Below, in pieces: positions 7,849-16,663 of a stretch of DNA of 64,000 bases. The translations under genes were made by a program, and so were the position numbers. The DNA lies in NCBI RefSeq assembly GCF_016862795.1, contig NZ_BONQ01000053.1:1-64000 (forward strand), read 5' to 3'. Within the stretch, counting starts at the first letter, position 1, and each line of letters opens with the position of its first letter. A model generated the notes under the pieces. That model did not search any database, was not told the DNA's origin, and worked only from the letters and a program-made list of their open reading frames with translations. This stretch comes from Dactylosporangium siamense. Lineage in GTDB: Bacteria; Actinomycetota; Actinomycetes; Mycobacteriales; Micromonosporaceae.

Positions 7849-8268
7849 ATGCCCATCACCGTCACCGCGCCGCGCGGGGTCCTCACCACGAGCGGCCGCC
7901 AGCAGGTGCTGCCCCTGCTCAGCCGGGCCGTCATCGAGATCAGCGGCGCCACCGGCAACAGCTTCTTCACCCCGATCGTCGGCGGCCACGTGCACGTGGT
8001 CGAGCCCGGCGACGTGTACGCCGGCGGCACCAACCGCCCACTCGTCGTGGTGAAACTCGAGATCCCGAACATCGCGCTCGGCAGCGTGGAGCTGCGCGCG
8101 GCCTTCGTGCGGGCCGCGACCGAGATCATCCGGTCCTGCGCCGTGCCGGAGCACGAACCCGCGGACACCTGGGTGACCATCTTCAACGCCCCGGACGGCG
8201 GCTGGGGCATCGCCGGGCGCGCCTACACCGGCGACGACCTCATCGCGGAGACCACCGCCGCGGCCTGA
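7849..8268 (+). CDS. Tautomerase-superfamily protein
   Basis: 139 residues; GGAGGAG lies upstream of ATG 7849. After Met removal Pro becomes the N-terminal residue (MPITVTAPRG), the catalytic base of the 4-oxalocrotonate tautomerase superfamily. The length fits the fused two-unit members (cis-CaaD/MSAD-like) rather than the 62-residue single unit. The late 'GGWGIAGRAYTGDDL' segment is also found in such proteins. It is probably controlled by the divergent TetR protein. The substrate is unknown. Confidence 0.7.
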   Translation: MPITVTAPRGVLTTSGRQQVLPLLSRAVIEISGATGNSFFTPIVGGHVHVVEPGDVYAGGTNRPLVVVKLEIPNIALGSVELRAAFVRAATEIIRSCAVPEHEPADTWVTIFNAPDGGWGIAGRAYTGDDLIAETTAAA

Positions 8269-8273
8269 TCCGC

Positions 8274-9305
8274 TCAGCGGTGATGGGCCACGGCGGCGTG
8301 GGCCCCGGCCATGGCCGGGTCGGTGTGGATGGTGGCGGCGGTGAGCCGGGGCACCGCGTGCAGGAGGCGGTGCTCGGCCTCGACGGCGATCGCGTGCGCC
8401 TGCACGACGGTCAGGCTGTCCGACACCAGCACGTCGGTCTCGGCGTGCAGGTGGTGGCCGACCCACCGCATCCGCAGCGCTCCGACACCGAGGATGCCGG
8501 GTGTACCGGCGAGCGCCCCCTCCGCCACGCCGACCAGGCCCGGGTCGACGGCGTCCATGAGCCGGCGGTACACCTCCCGCGCGGCGTCCTTGAGCACCAG
8601 CAGGATCGCCACGGTGATGAGCAGCCCGACCACGGGATCCGCCCACCGCCAGCCGGCCGCCACCCCGGCGGCGCCGGCCACGACCGCCAGCGACGTGAAC
8701 CCGTCGGTGCGGGCGTGCAGCCCGTCCGCGACGAGCGCCGCCGAGCCGATCCGGCGGCCGACGGCGATGCGGTACCGCGCGACGACCTCGTTGCCGGCGA
8801 ACCCGACCAGCCCGGCGGCCGCGACCCACCACAGATGCGTGACGGTCGCCGGGTGGATCAGCCGCTGCACGGCCTCGTAGGCGGCGAACCCGGCCGAGGC
8901 CGCGATGGTCAGCACGATGACGATCCCGGCGAGGTCCTCCGCGCGACCGTAGCCGTAGGTGTACCGGCGGTTCGCCGCCCGCCGCCCGAGGATGAACGCG
9001 ACGCCGAGCGGCACCGCGGTGAGCGCGTCGGCGACGTTGTGCAGGGTGTCGCCGAGCAGGGCGACCGATCCGGACCGCAGCACGATGACGACCTGCACGG
9101 CGGCGGTGGCACCGAGGACCAGCAGGGAGATCCACAGCGCCCGCATGCCGTCCTTCGACGACTCCATCGCCGGGTCGACCTTGTCCGCGGCGTCGTGGGA
9201 GTGCGGGGTCAGCAGGTGCCGCAGCCGGTGCCGCCGGCCGGTGCCGGCGTGGTCGTGAGCATGCCCGCCAGCATGGTCGTGAGCATGGTCGTGGTCGTGG
9301 TGCAT
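8274..9305 (-). CDS. Cation diffusion facilitator, Zn/Co/Ni exporter
   Basis: 343 residues from ATG 9305. A histidine-rich cytosolic N-terminus (HDHDHAHDH, HAHDHAG) precedes six hydrophobic segments. The metal site shows as LLGDTLHNVADA in helix 2 and DGLHARTDGF in helix 5, the HxxxD pairs of zinc-type CDF antiporters. A cytoplasmic C-terminal domain with LHAETDVLV follows. It exports divalent metal in exchange for protons. The divergent ArsR/SmtB gene 41 bp away supports metal-induced expression. Confidence 0.93.
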   Translation of the reverse strand: MHHDHDHAHDHAGGHAHDHAGTGRRHRLRHLLTPHSHDAADKVDPAMESSKDGMRALWISLLVLGATAAVQVVIVLRSGSVALLGDTLHNVADALTAVPLGVAFILGRRAANRRYTYGYGRAEDLAGIVIVLTIAASAGFAAYEAVQRLIHPATVTHLWWVAAAGLVGFAGNEVVARYRIAVGRRIGSAALVADGLHARTDGFTSLAVVAGAAGVAAGWRWADPVVGLLITVAILLVLKDAAREVYRRLMDAVDPGLVGVAEGALAGTPGILGVGALRMRWVGHHLHAETDVLVSDSLTVVQAHAIAVEAEHRLLHAVPRLTAATIHTDPAMAGAHAAVAHHR

Positions 9306-9346
9306 GGCGCCCTCCTACGGCCGCGGCGGTTCTCCTGGCATGATAT

Positions 9347-9709
9347 GTGCTCATGTACGCACGCGACAACGCTGCAACTGCCACCGACGGGCAACAACCA
9401 CCGTCCGACGAACAGGTCGACGCCGCGGTGACGGCCCTGCGGATGCTCGCCGAGCCGACCAGGCTGCGGCTGCTGTGGGTGCTCCGCGACGGCGAGCACG
9501 ACGTCACCACGCTCACCGCGGCGGTCGGCGCGGCGCGTCCCGCGGTGTCGCAGCACCTGGCGAAGCTGCTGCTCGCCGGCCTGGTCAGCACCCGCAGGGA
9601 CGGCCGGCGGGTGCTGTACCGGGCCCGCGGCGGGCACGTGCGGCGCCTGGTGACCGAGGTGCTGCACGCCGCCGACCACCAGGTGACCGGCGCACCCGAA
9701 CACGAGTGA
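9347..9709 (+). CDS. ArsR/SmtB-family metal-sensing repressor
   Basis: 120 residues from GTG 9347; ATG 9353 is equally possible. The winged helix-turn-helix runs from about residue 30 to 100 (MLAEPTRLRLLWVL ... ARPAVSQHLAKLLLAGLV ... DGRRVLYRA). The final helix carries His residues (GGHVRRLVTEVLHAADH) in the place of the alpha-5 zinc site of SmtB/CzrA, and there is no ELCV cysteine site. It probably represses the divergent CDF exporter until zinc or another divalent ion binds. The spacer is only about 40 bp, so one operator would cover both promoters. Confidence 0.9.
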   Translation: MLMYARDNAATATDGQQPPSDEQVDAAVTALRMLAEPTRLRLLWVLRDGEHDVTTLTAAVGAARPAVSQHLAKLLLAGLVSTRRDGRRVLYRARGGHVRRLVTEVLHAADHQVTGAPEHE

Positions 9710-9769
9710 CGCTGCGCAGGCCCAGCGGGTTGCCCAGGCTTTCAGGGTCAGGTCCGGGGAAACGCCCGG

Positions 9770-10810
9770 ATGCGTCTCGGCCGCAGCGCGGGCGAGGCTG
9801 GCCCGATGCTCCTACCCCGTCTCCCGGCCAGGTCCGGCAGTTCACGGTCTGACCTTTGGGTCCTGGCCGGGTCCGGGATCGCCACCGTCCTGCTGACCCG
9901 CTGGTTCCTGGCCGCGGCCGGCTACCCGAAGATCGGTGGCGGGGGGCTGCACATCGCCCACGTGCTGTGGGGCGGGCTGCTGCTGGCCGCCGCGCTCGTG
10001 GTCACGCTGACCTACCCGGGCCGGGCCACCCGGCGGGCCGCGGCGGTGCTGGGCGGCGCCGGGTTCGGGCTGTTCATCGACGAGGTCGGCAAGTTCGTCA
10101 CCGAGCGCACCGACTACTTCTACCGGCCGGCCGCCGGCATCATCTACCTCAGCTTCGCGGTGCTGGTCGCCTTCGTCGTCCGGCCCCGCGACCCCGGCCG
10201 CCGCACCCCGGACGAGCGCACCGCCGAGGCACTGCGGCTGGCCCTGGACGGCGTCGCCACCGGCCTCACCGCCTCGCACCGCGCCGAGGCACTGCGGCTG
10301 CTGGACCAACCGACCCCGGCGGGCTCCGCGGCGCTCGCGCTCATCGCCGCGCTCCCCCATCGCGACGACCCGTGGGCGGCCCGCCGGCGCGCCCTCGCGG
10401 CGCTGGCCCGCCGGCTGGTGACCGGGAAGGTCGTCGCCGTCGCGGTGGCCGGCGTCTACGTCCTGCTGGTGCCGCCCCTGATCGGCGGCGCGGTCGAGGC
10501 CGCCATGGGCGACCTGCGGCAGACCCGCGAACTCGGCGCGAGCCTCGCCATGGTCGCCGCCGCGGCCGTCGCCGCCGTCATCGCCGGCCGGGCCGCGTTC
10601 CTGCTGCGCGCCGACCGCCTCCGGGCGCTGCGACTGCTGCGCACGTCCGTCCTGGTCGACCTGCTCGCCGGGCAGGTCTTCAAGTTCACCGCCCTGCAGT
10701 TCGACGCCACCGTCGGCCTCGGGCTGTCGGTGCTGCTGCTCGCCGTCCTGACCGTCGAACTGCACCGGCGGCGCATACCTCTCAATGCCGGCCATCCGCC
10801 GCCGATGTAG
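9770..10810 (+). CDS. Multi-TM membrane protein of unknown function
   Basis: 346 residues from ATG 9770 (GGGGA upstream), or 334 from ATG 9806. Four hydrophobic segments lie in the first 140 residues; the third contains FGLFIDEVGKFVTERTDYFY, acidic and aromatic residues within or beside the membrane. A soluble linker of about 90 residues follows, then four more segments. The FIDEVGKF block recurs in actinobacterial membrane proteins of unknown role. No transporter signature is recognised. It is followed 36 bp later by the chemoreceptor on the same strand. Confidence 0.65.
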   Translation: MRLGRSAGEAGPMLLPRLPARSGSSRSDLWVLAGSGIATVLLTRWFLAAAGYPKIGGGGLHIAHVLWGGLLLAAALVVTLTYPGRATRRAAAVLGGAGFGLFIDEVGKFVTERTDYFYRPAAGIIYLSFAVLVAFVVRPRDPGRRTPDERTAEALRLALDGVATGLTASHRAEALRLLDQPTPAGSAALALIAALPHRDDPWAARRRALAALARRLVTGKVVAVAVAGVYVLLVPPLIGGAVEAAMGDLRQTRELGASLAMVAAAAVAAVIAGRAAFLLRADRLRALRLLRTSVLVDLLAGQVFKFTALQFDATVGLGLSVLLLAVLTVELHRRRIPLNAGHPPPM

Positions 10811-10846
10811 CAGTCGGGTAGCAGAACCGTGCGGTGGAGGGTACTC

Positions 10847-12415
10847 ATGGGCGTGTTCGCCAACATCGGCATCGTGCAGAAGATCGGCCTGCTCTGCGCG
10901 GCCGGGGTGGTCGTCTCGGCGGCGACCGGCACGACGGGCATCGTCGCGCAGGTGAAGCTGACCGACCAGGCGAGAATTGTCCGTGACCTGCAGCAGGCCA
11001 GCGGTCTCATGCACCACCTCGACACCCGCGAGGCGGAGCTCAAGGTGGACGCCTACCGGGCCCTCGCCGAGAAGGACATCGCCGCGATCATCGCCGACCT
11101 CCCGGACGACCTCGCCTCCGTCACCGACACCATCGCCGAGCTGGACACGCTCGACCTGCAGGACGCGATCCGCGCGCAGATCGACGACATCAAGGCCGAC
11201 GCGCTGGCCTTCAACACGTTCATCGACACGTTCGTCCGCGACGCCGCGAAGGACCAGGCGTCCGTCCAGGAGCGCGAGCCCGAGATCGCCGAACGCAACC
11301 ACGCCGTCGACGACAAGCTCGGCGCGCTGCAGGACGCGATCGACGCGCAGGTGGCGAAGGAACGCGACACCATGACAACGGCCCAGACCACCGCCCGCTG
11401 GGCGACCGGCGGCGTGATCGGGATCGGCATCCTGTTCTTCCTGCTGCTGTCGATCCCGGTGATCCGCGCGATCAGCGGCCCGGTCCGCCGGGTCCGCGAC
11501 GTCATCGAGGCGCTCGCGCGGGGCGATCTCACCCACCGCTCCGGCGTCACCGGCCGGGACGAGATCGGCCAGATGGCCATCGCGCTCGACAACGCCATCG
11601 ACAGCATCCACGGCTCGATCGCCGAGGTGAACAACAGCTCCGACGCCCTCGCCGGCGCGTCGCGCAACCTCGCGCAGGTCAACGAGGGGATCTCGAACGC
11701 CGCCGTGACGTCCAGCGCGCAGATGACCGAGGCCTCGAACGCCTCGGAGGCGGTGTCCCGGCACGTCAACGTGATCGCCGCGGGCGCGGAGGAGATGGGT
11801 GTCTCCATCCAGGAGATCGCCCGCAACGCCGCTGACGCGGCCGGCGTCGCCTCCGGCGCGGTCCGCGAGGCCGCCGCCGCCAACAGCACCGTCGACCGGC
11901 TCGCCGAGTCGTCGACCGAGATCGGCTCCGTGCTGAAGCTCATCACCGCGATCGCCGAGCAGACCAACCTGCTCGCCTTGAACGCCACGATCGAGGCCGC
12001 CCGCGCGGGCGAGGCCGGCAAGGGCTTCGCCGTCGTCGCCAACGAGGTCAAGGACCTGGCCCAGGAGACCGCGAAGGCCACCGAGGACATCCGGCAGCGC
12101 GTGACCACGATCCAGGCGGACACCGGCGCGGCGTCCGAGGCGATCCGGCGGATGTCCGAGGTCGTGGAGGAGATCAACCAGTACCAGGCGACGATCGCCT
12201 CCGCCGTCGAGGAGCAGTCCGCCACGACCGCGGAGATGAGCCGCTCCGTGGCCGAGGCCGCCGTCGGCGCGGAGAAGATCGCGGGCAACATCGCCGGGGT
12301 CGCGGGCGCGGCCACGATCACCACGGACGGCGTCACCGCCACCCAGCACGCCGTGTCGGAGCTGGGCTCGATGTCGCAGGACCTGCGCCGCCTCGTGGGC
12401 CAGTTCCGCCTGTGA
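10847..12415 (+). CDS. Methyl-accepting chemotaxis protein
   Basis: 522 residues from ATG 10847 with GGAGGG upstream. Order: TM1 (about 8-32), a helical four-helix-bundle sensor of about 150 residues, TM2 (about 183-205), HAMP ([15 protein letters not shown] ... GDLTHRSG), then a long coiled-coil signalling domain. The hairpin tip [21 protein letters not shown]...[14 protein letters not shown] binds CheA/CheW. It senses a ligand outside the membrane and controls CheA. No che or fli genes are in the window, so its partners are elsewhere. In this high-GC context it hints at a motile-spored actinomycete. Confidence 0.93.
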   Translation: MGVFANIGIVQKIGLLCAAGVVVSAATGTTGIVAQVKLTDQARIVRDLQQASGLMHHLDTREAELKVDAYRALAEKDIAAIIADLPDDLASVTDTIAELDTLDLQDAIRAQIDDIKADALAFNTFIDTFVRDAAKDQASVQEREPEIAERNHAVDDKLGALQDAIDAQVAKERDTMTTAQTTARWATGGVIGIGILFFLLLSIPVIRAISGPVRRVRDVIEALARGDLTHRSGVTGRDEIGQMAIALDNAIDSIHGSIAEVNNSSDALAGASRNLAQVNEGISNAAVTSSAQMTEASNASEAVSRHVNVIAAGAEEMGVSIQEIARNAADAAGVASGAVREAAAANSTVDRLAESSTEIGSVLKLITAIAEQTNLLALNATIEAARAGEAGKGFAVVANEVKDLAQETAKATEDIRQRVTTIQADTGAASEAIRRMSEVVEEINQYQATIASAVEEQSATTAEMSRSVAEAAVGAEKIAGNIAGVAGAATITTDGVTATQHAVSELGSMSQDLRRLVGQFRL

Positions 12416-12442
12416 CCGGCGCCGTGACGAGGCCACCGTTGC

Positions 12443-12949
12443 TCAGCCGGTGTGCAGCCGCCCGAACCTGCTCTGGTGGAACACCAGCGGTGACGGATCC
12501 GGCAGCTGCGAGCGCCCGGCCGCGCTGAGCCGCAGCAGGATGATCGTGTGGTCACCGGCGGGGACCTCGTTGTAGATCGTGGTGTCGAAGTGGGCCAGGC
12601 CGTCGTCGAGCGTGACCGCGCCCTCGGCCGTCACGATGAGCGGCAGGCCGTCGAACCGCCGCTCGACCGCCCCGGCGAGCTGCCGGGCGACGCTCGAGTG
12701 GTGGTCGGCCAGGATCGTGACCCCGAGGTGCGGCGCGCGGCGCAGGTCCGGCCACGTCTTGGAGGTGTTGGCGATGCAGAACGACACCAGCGGCGGGTCG
12801 AGGCTCACCGAGGTGAACGAGCTCGCCGCCAGGCCGACCGGCACGCCGTCGACGAGCGCCGCGACCGCCACCACCCCGCTGGGGAAGATCCCGAACACCT
12901 CGCGCAGGCGGTCCGGGTCGAGGTCCTGATTGGTCCGCAACGTCGTCAC
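12443..12949 (-). CDS. Flavin reductase (FMN:NAD(P)H oxidoreductase, HpaC/DszD-like)
   Basis: 168 residues from GTG 12949 (GGGGAG upstream); the start overlaps the stop of the 71-residue gene by 4 bp. The flavin-reductase fold is clear: LREVFGIFPSGVVAVAALVDG at the N-terminus, then PVGLAASSFTSVSLDPPLVSFCI with FMN contacts, and FDTTIYNEVPAGDHTIILL near the end. It is the last gene of the operon. It would supply free reduced FMN to the five flavin-dependent enzymes encoded upstream (SsuD, two NtaA/DszA-like, two SfnB/DszC-like). Assignment of that role is by context. Confidence 0.88.
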   Translation of the reverse strand: MTTLRTNQDLDPDRLREVFGIFPSGVVAVAALVDGVPVGLAASSFTSVSLDPPLVSFCIANTSKTWPDLRRAPHLGVTILADHHSSVARQLAGAVERRFDGLPLIVTAEGAVTLDDGLAHFDTTIYNEVPAGDHTIILLRLSAAGRSQLPDPSPLVFHQSRFGRLHTG

Positions 12950-13161
12950 GCCGGCTCCCCACGGTTCGCCAGGATCGTCGAGACGAGGGGCTTCGTCGCC
13001 GCCGGCCAGTCGGCGCAGGCCGCCGGGTCGTCGTGAGAACCGTCGATGACGAACAGTCCGCGCAGCCCGGTCCCGCCCGGGAACCGGTCGAGGACCAGCT
13101 TCAGCGGGCCGGTGTACGTGCCCTCGCAGGTCGGGCTGGCGACCTCGGTCCGGGCGCTCAT
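12946..13161 (-). CDS. 71-residue protein of unknown function, coupled inside the sulfur operon
   Basis: ATG 13161 overlaps the ssuD stop (ATGA), and the TGA at 12946-12948 overlaps the flavin-reductase GTG start (GTGA). Translation of all three genes is therefore probably coupled. The product is soluble with no signal or membrane segment. It begins MSARTEVASPTCEGTYTGPL and contains LDRFPGGTGLRGLFVIDGSH and a short Trp/Pro stretch. It has two cysteines (12 and 49). I do not recognise a family. Its place between a monooxygenase and the reductase suggests an accessory role such as electron transfer, complex formation or product handling, but this is only context. Confidence 0.75.
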   Translation of the reverse strand: MSARTEVASPTCEGTYTGPLKLVLDRFPGGTGLRGLFVIDGSHDDPAACADWPAATKPLVSTILANRGEPA

Positions 13162-14309
13162 GACGCCACCCGCGTCCCGAACGGCACCGCCGCGACGGTG
13201 TGCCGGCCGGGCGCCGGATGGTGCCACAGCCCGCGCGCCGCCAACTCCGGCAGGACGCCCTCGCCGAAGCGGTACGCCTCCTCCAGGTGCGGGTAGCCCG
13301 ACAGCACGAACTCGCTGATGCCGGCCTCGACGTACTGTTCGATGAGGTCGGCGACCTGCTGGTGACTGCCGACGAGCGCGGTGCCGGCGCCGCCGCGCAC
13401 CAGCCCGACCCCGGCCCACAGGTTGGGGTGGATCTCCAGGCCGTCCTTGGTCCCGCCGTTGAGTGCGAGCATCCGCTGCTGCCCCTCCGACTCGCTGCGC
13501 CGCAGGCCGTCCTGGACCTTGCGGATCTGTTCCTCCGAGATCCCGGCCAGGAGCCGGTCCGCCTCCGCCCAGGCCTCCTCGGCGGTGTCCCGGGCGATCG
13601 TGTGCACCCGCAGCCCGAACGCCAGGCTCCGGCCCTGTTCGGCGGCCAGCGAGCGGACCCGGTCGACCTTCGCGGCGACCGCGACCGGCGGCTCGCCCCA
13701 GGTGAGGTACACGTCGACGTGGCGGGCGGCGACGTCCAGCGCGGCCGGTGACGACCCGCCGAAGTACACCAGCGGCAGCGGATCCGGGATCTGCGCCAGG
13801 ACCGCGTCGGACAGCTGGAAGTGGGTGCCGTCGAACGTGACGGGCTTGCCGGACCACAGGTCCCGGACGATCCGCAGGAACTCCCCGCACCGCTCGTAGC
13901 GGGCGTCCTTGTCGAGGAAGTCGCCGTACATGCGCTGCTCGTGGCTCTCCCCGCCGGTGACCACGTTGAGCAGCAGCCGGCCACCGGAGAGGTTCTGGAA
14001 CGTGCCGGCCATCTGCGCGGCGAGGAACGGCGCGGTGAGGCCGGGGCGGAAGGCCACCAGGAACTTCAGCCGTTCGGAGACCGACGCCAGCATGGCGGTG
14101 CTGATCCAGGCGTCCTCGCACCACGCGCCGGTCGGGGTGAGCGCGGCCTCGAAGCCGAGCTGCTCGGCGGAGCGGGCGATCTGGCCGAGGTACGCGACCG
14201 AGGCGGGGCGCCCGGCGGCGCCCGCGGGGGTGCCGTGGCCGCCGCCGACGACCTGCCGGCCGTCGCCGCCGTTGGTGGGCAGGAACCAGTGGAACTTGAG
14301 CGCTGCCAT
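13158..14309 (-). CDS. ssuD: FMNH2-dependent alkanesulfonate monooxygenase
   Basis: 383 residues from ATG 14309, immediately after the preceding stop. It is a luciferase-like TIM barrel. SsuD hallmarks are LKFHWFLPTNGGDGR at the start, 'YLGQIARSAEQLGFEAALTPTG' with a following CEDAW, and NVVTGGESHEQRMYGDFLDKDARYER, which contains the active-site His and Arg region. It cleaves alkanesulfonates to aldehyde and sulfite using FMNH2 and O2. No SsuABC-type transporter is present; a peptide-type importer takes that place in the operon. Confidence is high for the family and moderate for the exact substrate. Confidence 0.92.
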   Translation of the reverse strand: MAALKFHWFLPTNGGDGRQVVGGGHGTPAGAAGRPASVAYLGQIARSAEQLGFEAALTPTGAWCEDAWISTAMLASVSERLKFLVAFRPGLTAPFLAAQMAGTFQNLSGGRLLLNVVTGGESHEQRMYGDFLDKDARYERCGEFLRIVRDLWSGKPVTFDGTHFQLSDAVLAQIPDPLPLVYFGGSSPAALDVAARHVDVYLTWGEPPVAVAAKVDRVRSLAAEQGRSLAFGLRVHTIARDTAEEAWAEADRLLAGISEEQIRKVQDGLRRSESEGQQRMLALNGGTKDGLEIHPNLWAGVGLVRGGAGTALVGSHQQVADLIEQYVEAGISEFVLSGYPHLEEAYRFGEGVLPELAARGLWHHPAPGRHTVAAVPFGTRVAS

Positions 14310-15503
14310 TTACACCTGTCCGTGGTTTGGGGGTGGGGTGCCGGCCACGGCCCAGCGGCCGAGGTGCTGGATCTTCCAGGCCGCCGGGTCGTGCAGGGTG
14401 TGGGTGCGGGCGTTGCGCCAGTGCCGGTCGAGGCCGAGACCGGCGGCGGCCGAGCGGGTGCCGGCCACCTCGAACAGCCGGCTGCCGGCCTCGACCGCGG
14501 CCTTGGCGGTGGCCGCCCGCGCCGCGGCGACGGCGAGGGACGCCGTGGTCGCGGTGGCGGCGGTCAGGTCGGCGTCGGCGCGGTCGATCGTCCGGGCGGC
14601 CTCCGCGAGGAGCGCCTCGGCGGCGCGGACGGTCAGCTCGATCTCGCCGAACGCCTGCACCACGAGCGGGTCATCGGCGGCCAGTTCCACCTGTGCGTCC
14701 GGGTAGGGCCGGCTGCGCTCGCGGACGAACCGGGCCGCGTCGGTGATCGCGGCGCGGGCGATGCCGGCGTCGATCGCCGCGTGCAGCACCTGCGCGAACG
14801 CGCCGTAGGTCTGCGGCCCGTCGAAGGTGGCCGCGTACGGCGTGATCAGCTCGTCGGGCACGTCGACGTCGTGCAGGACGACCGAGCCGCTGGCGGTGGT
14901 CCGCTGGCCGAGGCCGTTCCAGTCGTCGATCACCTCGACGCCGCCGGCGTGCCGGTCGACCCAGGCGACGTGCAGCGGCCCGTCCGTCCCCAGGTGGGCG
15001 AGCACCGGGATGCGGTGGGCGAGCAGCGCGCCGGTGGCGTAGAACTTGCGGCCGTTGAGCCGCCAGCGTCCCGGCCCGGCGGCGGTCAGGGTGGTCCGGA
15101 TGTCGCGGACGTGTTTCGTGCCGGCCTCGGACTGGGCGTTGCCGAAGCGGCGGCCGGCGAGGACCTCGCCGAACAGGTGCCGCTGCTGGGCGTCGGTGCC
15201 CTGCAGGCGCAGGTGGTTGACGTAGGCGAAGTGGCTGTGCGGGATCTGGCCGATGTTGGGGTCGCCGGTGGACAGCAGCCGGATCACCTCGGTCACGACC
15301 TCGACGGGCAGGCCGGCACCGCCGTGCCGGGCCGGGACCGTGATCGCGAGGAGCCCGGATCCGCTGAGCTCGTCGAGTTCGGCGTGCGGGATCGTCCGGT
15401 GCGCGTCGCGGTCGGCGGCGCCGGCGGCGAAGCGGGCCGCGAACCCGGCGGCGACGGCGACCGCGTCGGCGGCGCCGAGGACCGGGGCGAGGACCTGGGT
15501 CAC
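14310..15503 (-). CDS. SfnB/DszC-type acyl-CoA-dehydrogenase-fold flavoprotein, copy 1
   Basis: 397 residues; the ATG at 15503 overlaps the upstream stop. It has the fold of acyl-CoA dehydrogenases but belongs to the flavin monooxygenase branch that includes SfnB and DszC. The family pattern includes 'TVPARHGGAGLPVEVVTEVIRLL', 'GNAQSEAGTKHVRDIRTTL', LNGRKFYATGALLAHRIPV, DDWNGLGQRTTASGSV and the late GLGLDRHWRNARTHTLHDPAAWKI. Known relatives act on sulfones or sulfur heterocycles with reduced FMN. It lacks the catalytic glutamate logic of acyl-CoA oxidation, and no CoA genes are nearby. Confidence 0.88.
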   Translation of the reverse strand: MTQVLAPVLGAADAVAVAAGFAARFAAGAADRDAHRTIPHAELDELSGSGLLAITVPARHGGAGLPVEVVTEVIRLLSTGDPNIGQIPHSHFAYVNHLRLQGTDAQQRHLFGEVLAGRRFGNAQSEAGTKHVRDIRTTLTAAGPGRWRLNGRKFYATGALLAHRIPVLAHLGTDGPLHVAWVDRHAGGVEVIDDWNGLGQRTTASGSVVLHDVDVPDELITPYAATFDGPQTYGAFAQVLHAAIDAGIARAAITDAARFVRERSRPYPDAQVELAADDPLVVQAFGEIELTVRAAEALLAEAARTIDRADADLTAATATTASLAVAAARAATAKAAVEAGSRLFEVAGTRSAAAGLGLDRHWRNARTHTLHDPAAWKIQHLGRWAVAGTPPPNHGQV

Positions 15504-16663
15504 GAGTCCTCCCCCACACCGTCGCGCAGTTCGGCGTACGCCGAACTGGGGCTGGTGCCGTGCAGGAGGTACTGCCCCACGATCCTGTCACGGTAGATGA
15601 CGGGGTTGTGCGACGCGAGGGTGCGGGCGTTGCGCCAGTGCCGGTCGAGCCGGAACCGGTCGGTGACGGCGGAGGACCCGCCGACCTCGAACAGTTCGGT
15701 GCTGAGGTCCAGGACCAGACGGGCCACGACGCCCTGCGCGCCGAAGACGGCGACGTCGGCCCGGTCCAGCAGGGACTGCTCGGCCGGATGTGCCCGGTGC
15801 ACCTCCTCCAGCACGGTCGCGGCGGCCGCGACCGCGGCGTCGGCGACGATCGAGGCGCCGCCGATGCGGCCGACGACCTCCTGCACCTGCGGGTCGGTGC
15901 CGGGTGCCGGGTGCGCCGGGTTGTGCAGGTTGCGGGTGCGCCCGGCCACGTACGCGACGGTGTCGGCGACCGCGGCCCGCCCGATGCCGGCCAGGGTCGC
16001 GAGGTGTACCAGCTGAAAGACGGCGGTGAGCGACGTCGGCGCGGTCAGGTCGATGGGCTCCACGTCCTCCGCGGCGACCTGGACGTCGTCGAACAGCGTG
16101 GTGCCGCTGCCGGTGAGCCGCTGCCCGAAGCCGTCCCAGTCGTCGATGCGGGTCACGCCGGGCGCGGAGGCGGGGACGAGGACGTTGGCCGTCCCGCCGG
16201 CCTCCCCGCCGGCCTCCAGTGACGCCGTGGTCTGGATCCAGTCGGCGAAGAGGCTGCCGGTGGAGTAGAACTTGCGGCCGTTGAGCCGGCCGTCCTTGAG
16301 TGTGGCCTCCGGCGCCAGCCACGACGTGCTGGTGCGCTCGCTCTGCGCGTTGCCGACGATGACGCCCGCGCCGATGCGGCGCAGCCACCGCTCGCGGACC
16401 TCGGCGTGGGGGTGCGCCAGGCGGCTCTCCACGAAGCCGATGTGCCCGCGCAGCAGCTGGGGCAGGTTCGAGTCGGCCCGCCCCAGCTGGATGAGCAGCT
16501 CGATGAACTCGGGGAACGTCGCGCCGAGCCCGCCGTATTCGCGTGGGACGCGCAGCTTCGTGAAGCCCGCCTCCCGCAGCCACTCGACCTCCTCGACCGG
16601 GAGCCGGCGATCGGCCTCGCGTTCCACGGCGCCCTCGGCGATGCGGGCGAAGACGTCCTTCAT
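15500..16663 (-). CDS. SfnB/DszC-type acyl-CoA-dehydrogenase-fold flavoprotein, copy 2
   Basis: 387 residues from ATG 16663, overlapping both neighbours by 4 bp. It is a paralogue of the adjacent copy, sharing 'VPREYGGLGATFPEFIELLIQL', 'GNAQSERTSTSWLAPEATL', LNGRKFYSTGSLFADWI, DDWDGFGQRLTGSGTT and FRLDRHWRNARTLASHNPVIYR. Divergence is substantial, so the pair probably handles different sulfur substrates or successive oxidation steps rather than being a recent duplication. The coding frame remains open far upstream, but that part is a shadow of the ATPase gene. Confidence 0.88.
   Translation of the reverse strand: MKDVFARIAEGAVEREADRRLPVEEVEWLREAGFTKLRVPREYGGLGATFPEFIELLIQLGRADSNLPQLLRGHIGFVESRLAHPHAEVRERWLRRIGAGVIVGNAQSERTSTSWLAPEATLKDGRLNGRKFYSTGSLFADWIQTTASLEAGGEAGGTANVLVPASAPGVTRIDDWDGFGQRLTGSGTTLFDDVQVAAEDVEPIDLTAPTSLTAVFQLVHLATLAGIGRAAVADTVAYVAGRTRNLHNPAHPAPGTDPQVQEVVGRIGGASIVADAAVAAAATVLEEVHRAHPAEQSLLDRADVAVFGAQGVVARLVLDLSTELFEVGGSSAVTDRFRLDRHWRNARTLASHNPVIYRDRIVGQYLLHGTSPSSAYAELRDGVGEDS

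Noticed and set aside
9335-9360. ArsR operator between the CDF exporter and the repressor
   Set aside because: ATATGTG-CT-CATGTAC has only partial symmetry; the site is expected here from the gene order but the sequence does not define it.
9842-12436. 864-codon open frame on the minus strand
   Set aside because: Shadow of the membrane protein and chemoreceptor genes; no start site, repetitive composition.
14310-16663. Fatty-acid beta-oxidation acyl-CoA dehydrogenases
   Set aside because: The fold is the same, but the LNGRKFY, DDWxGxGQR and LDRHWRNARTxxxHxP patterns and the operon context place both in the SfnB/DszC branch.
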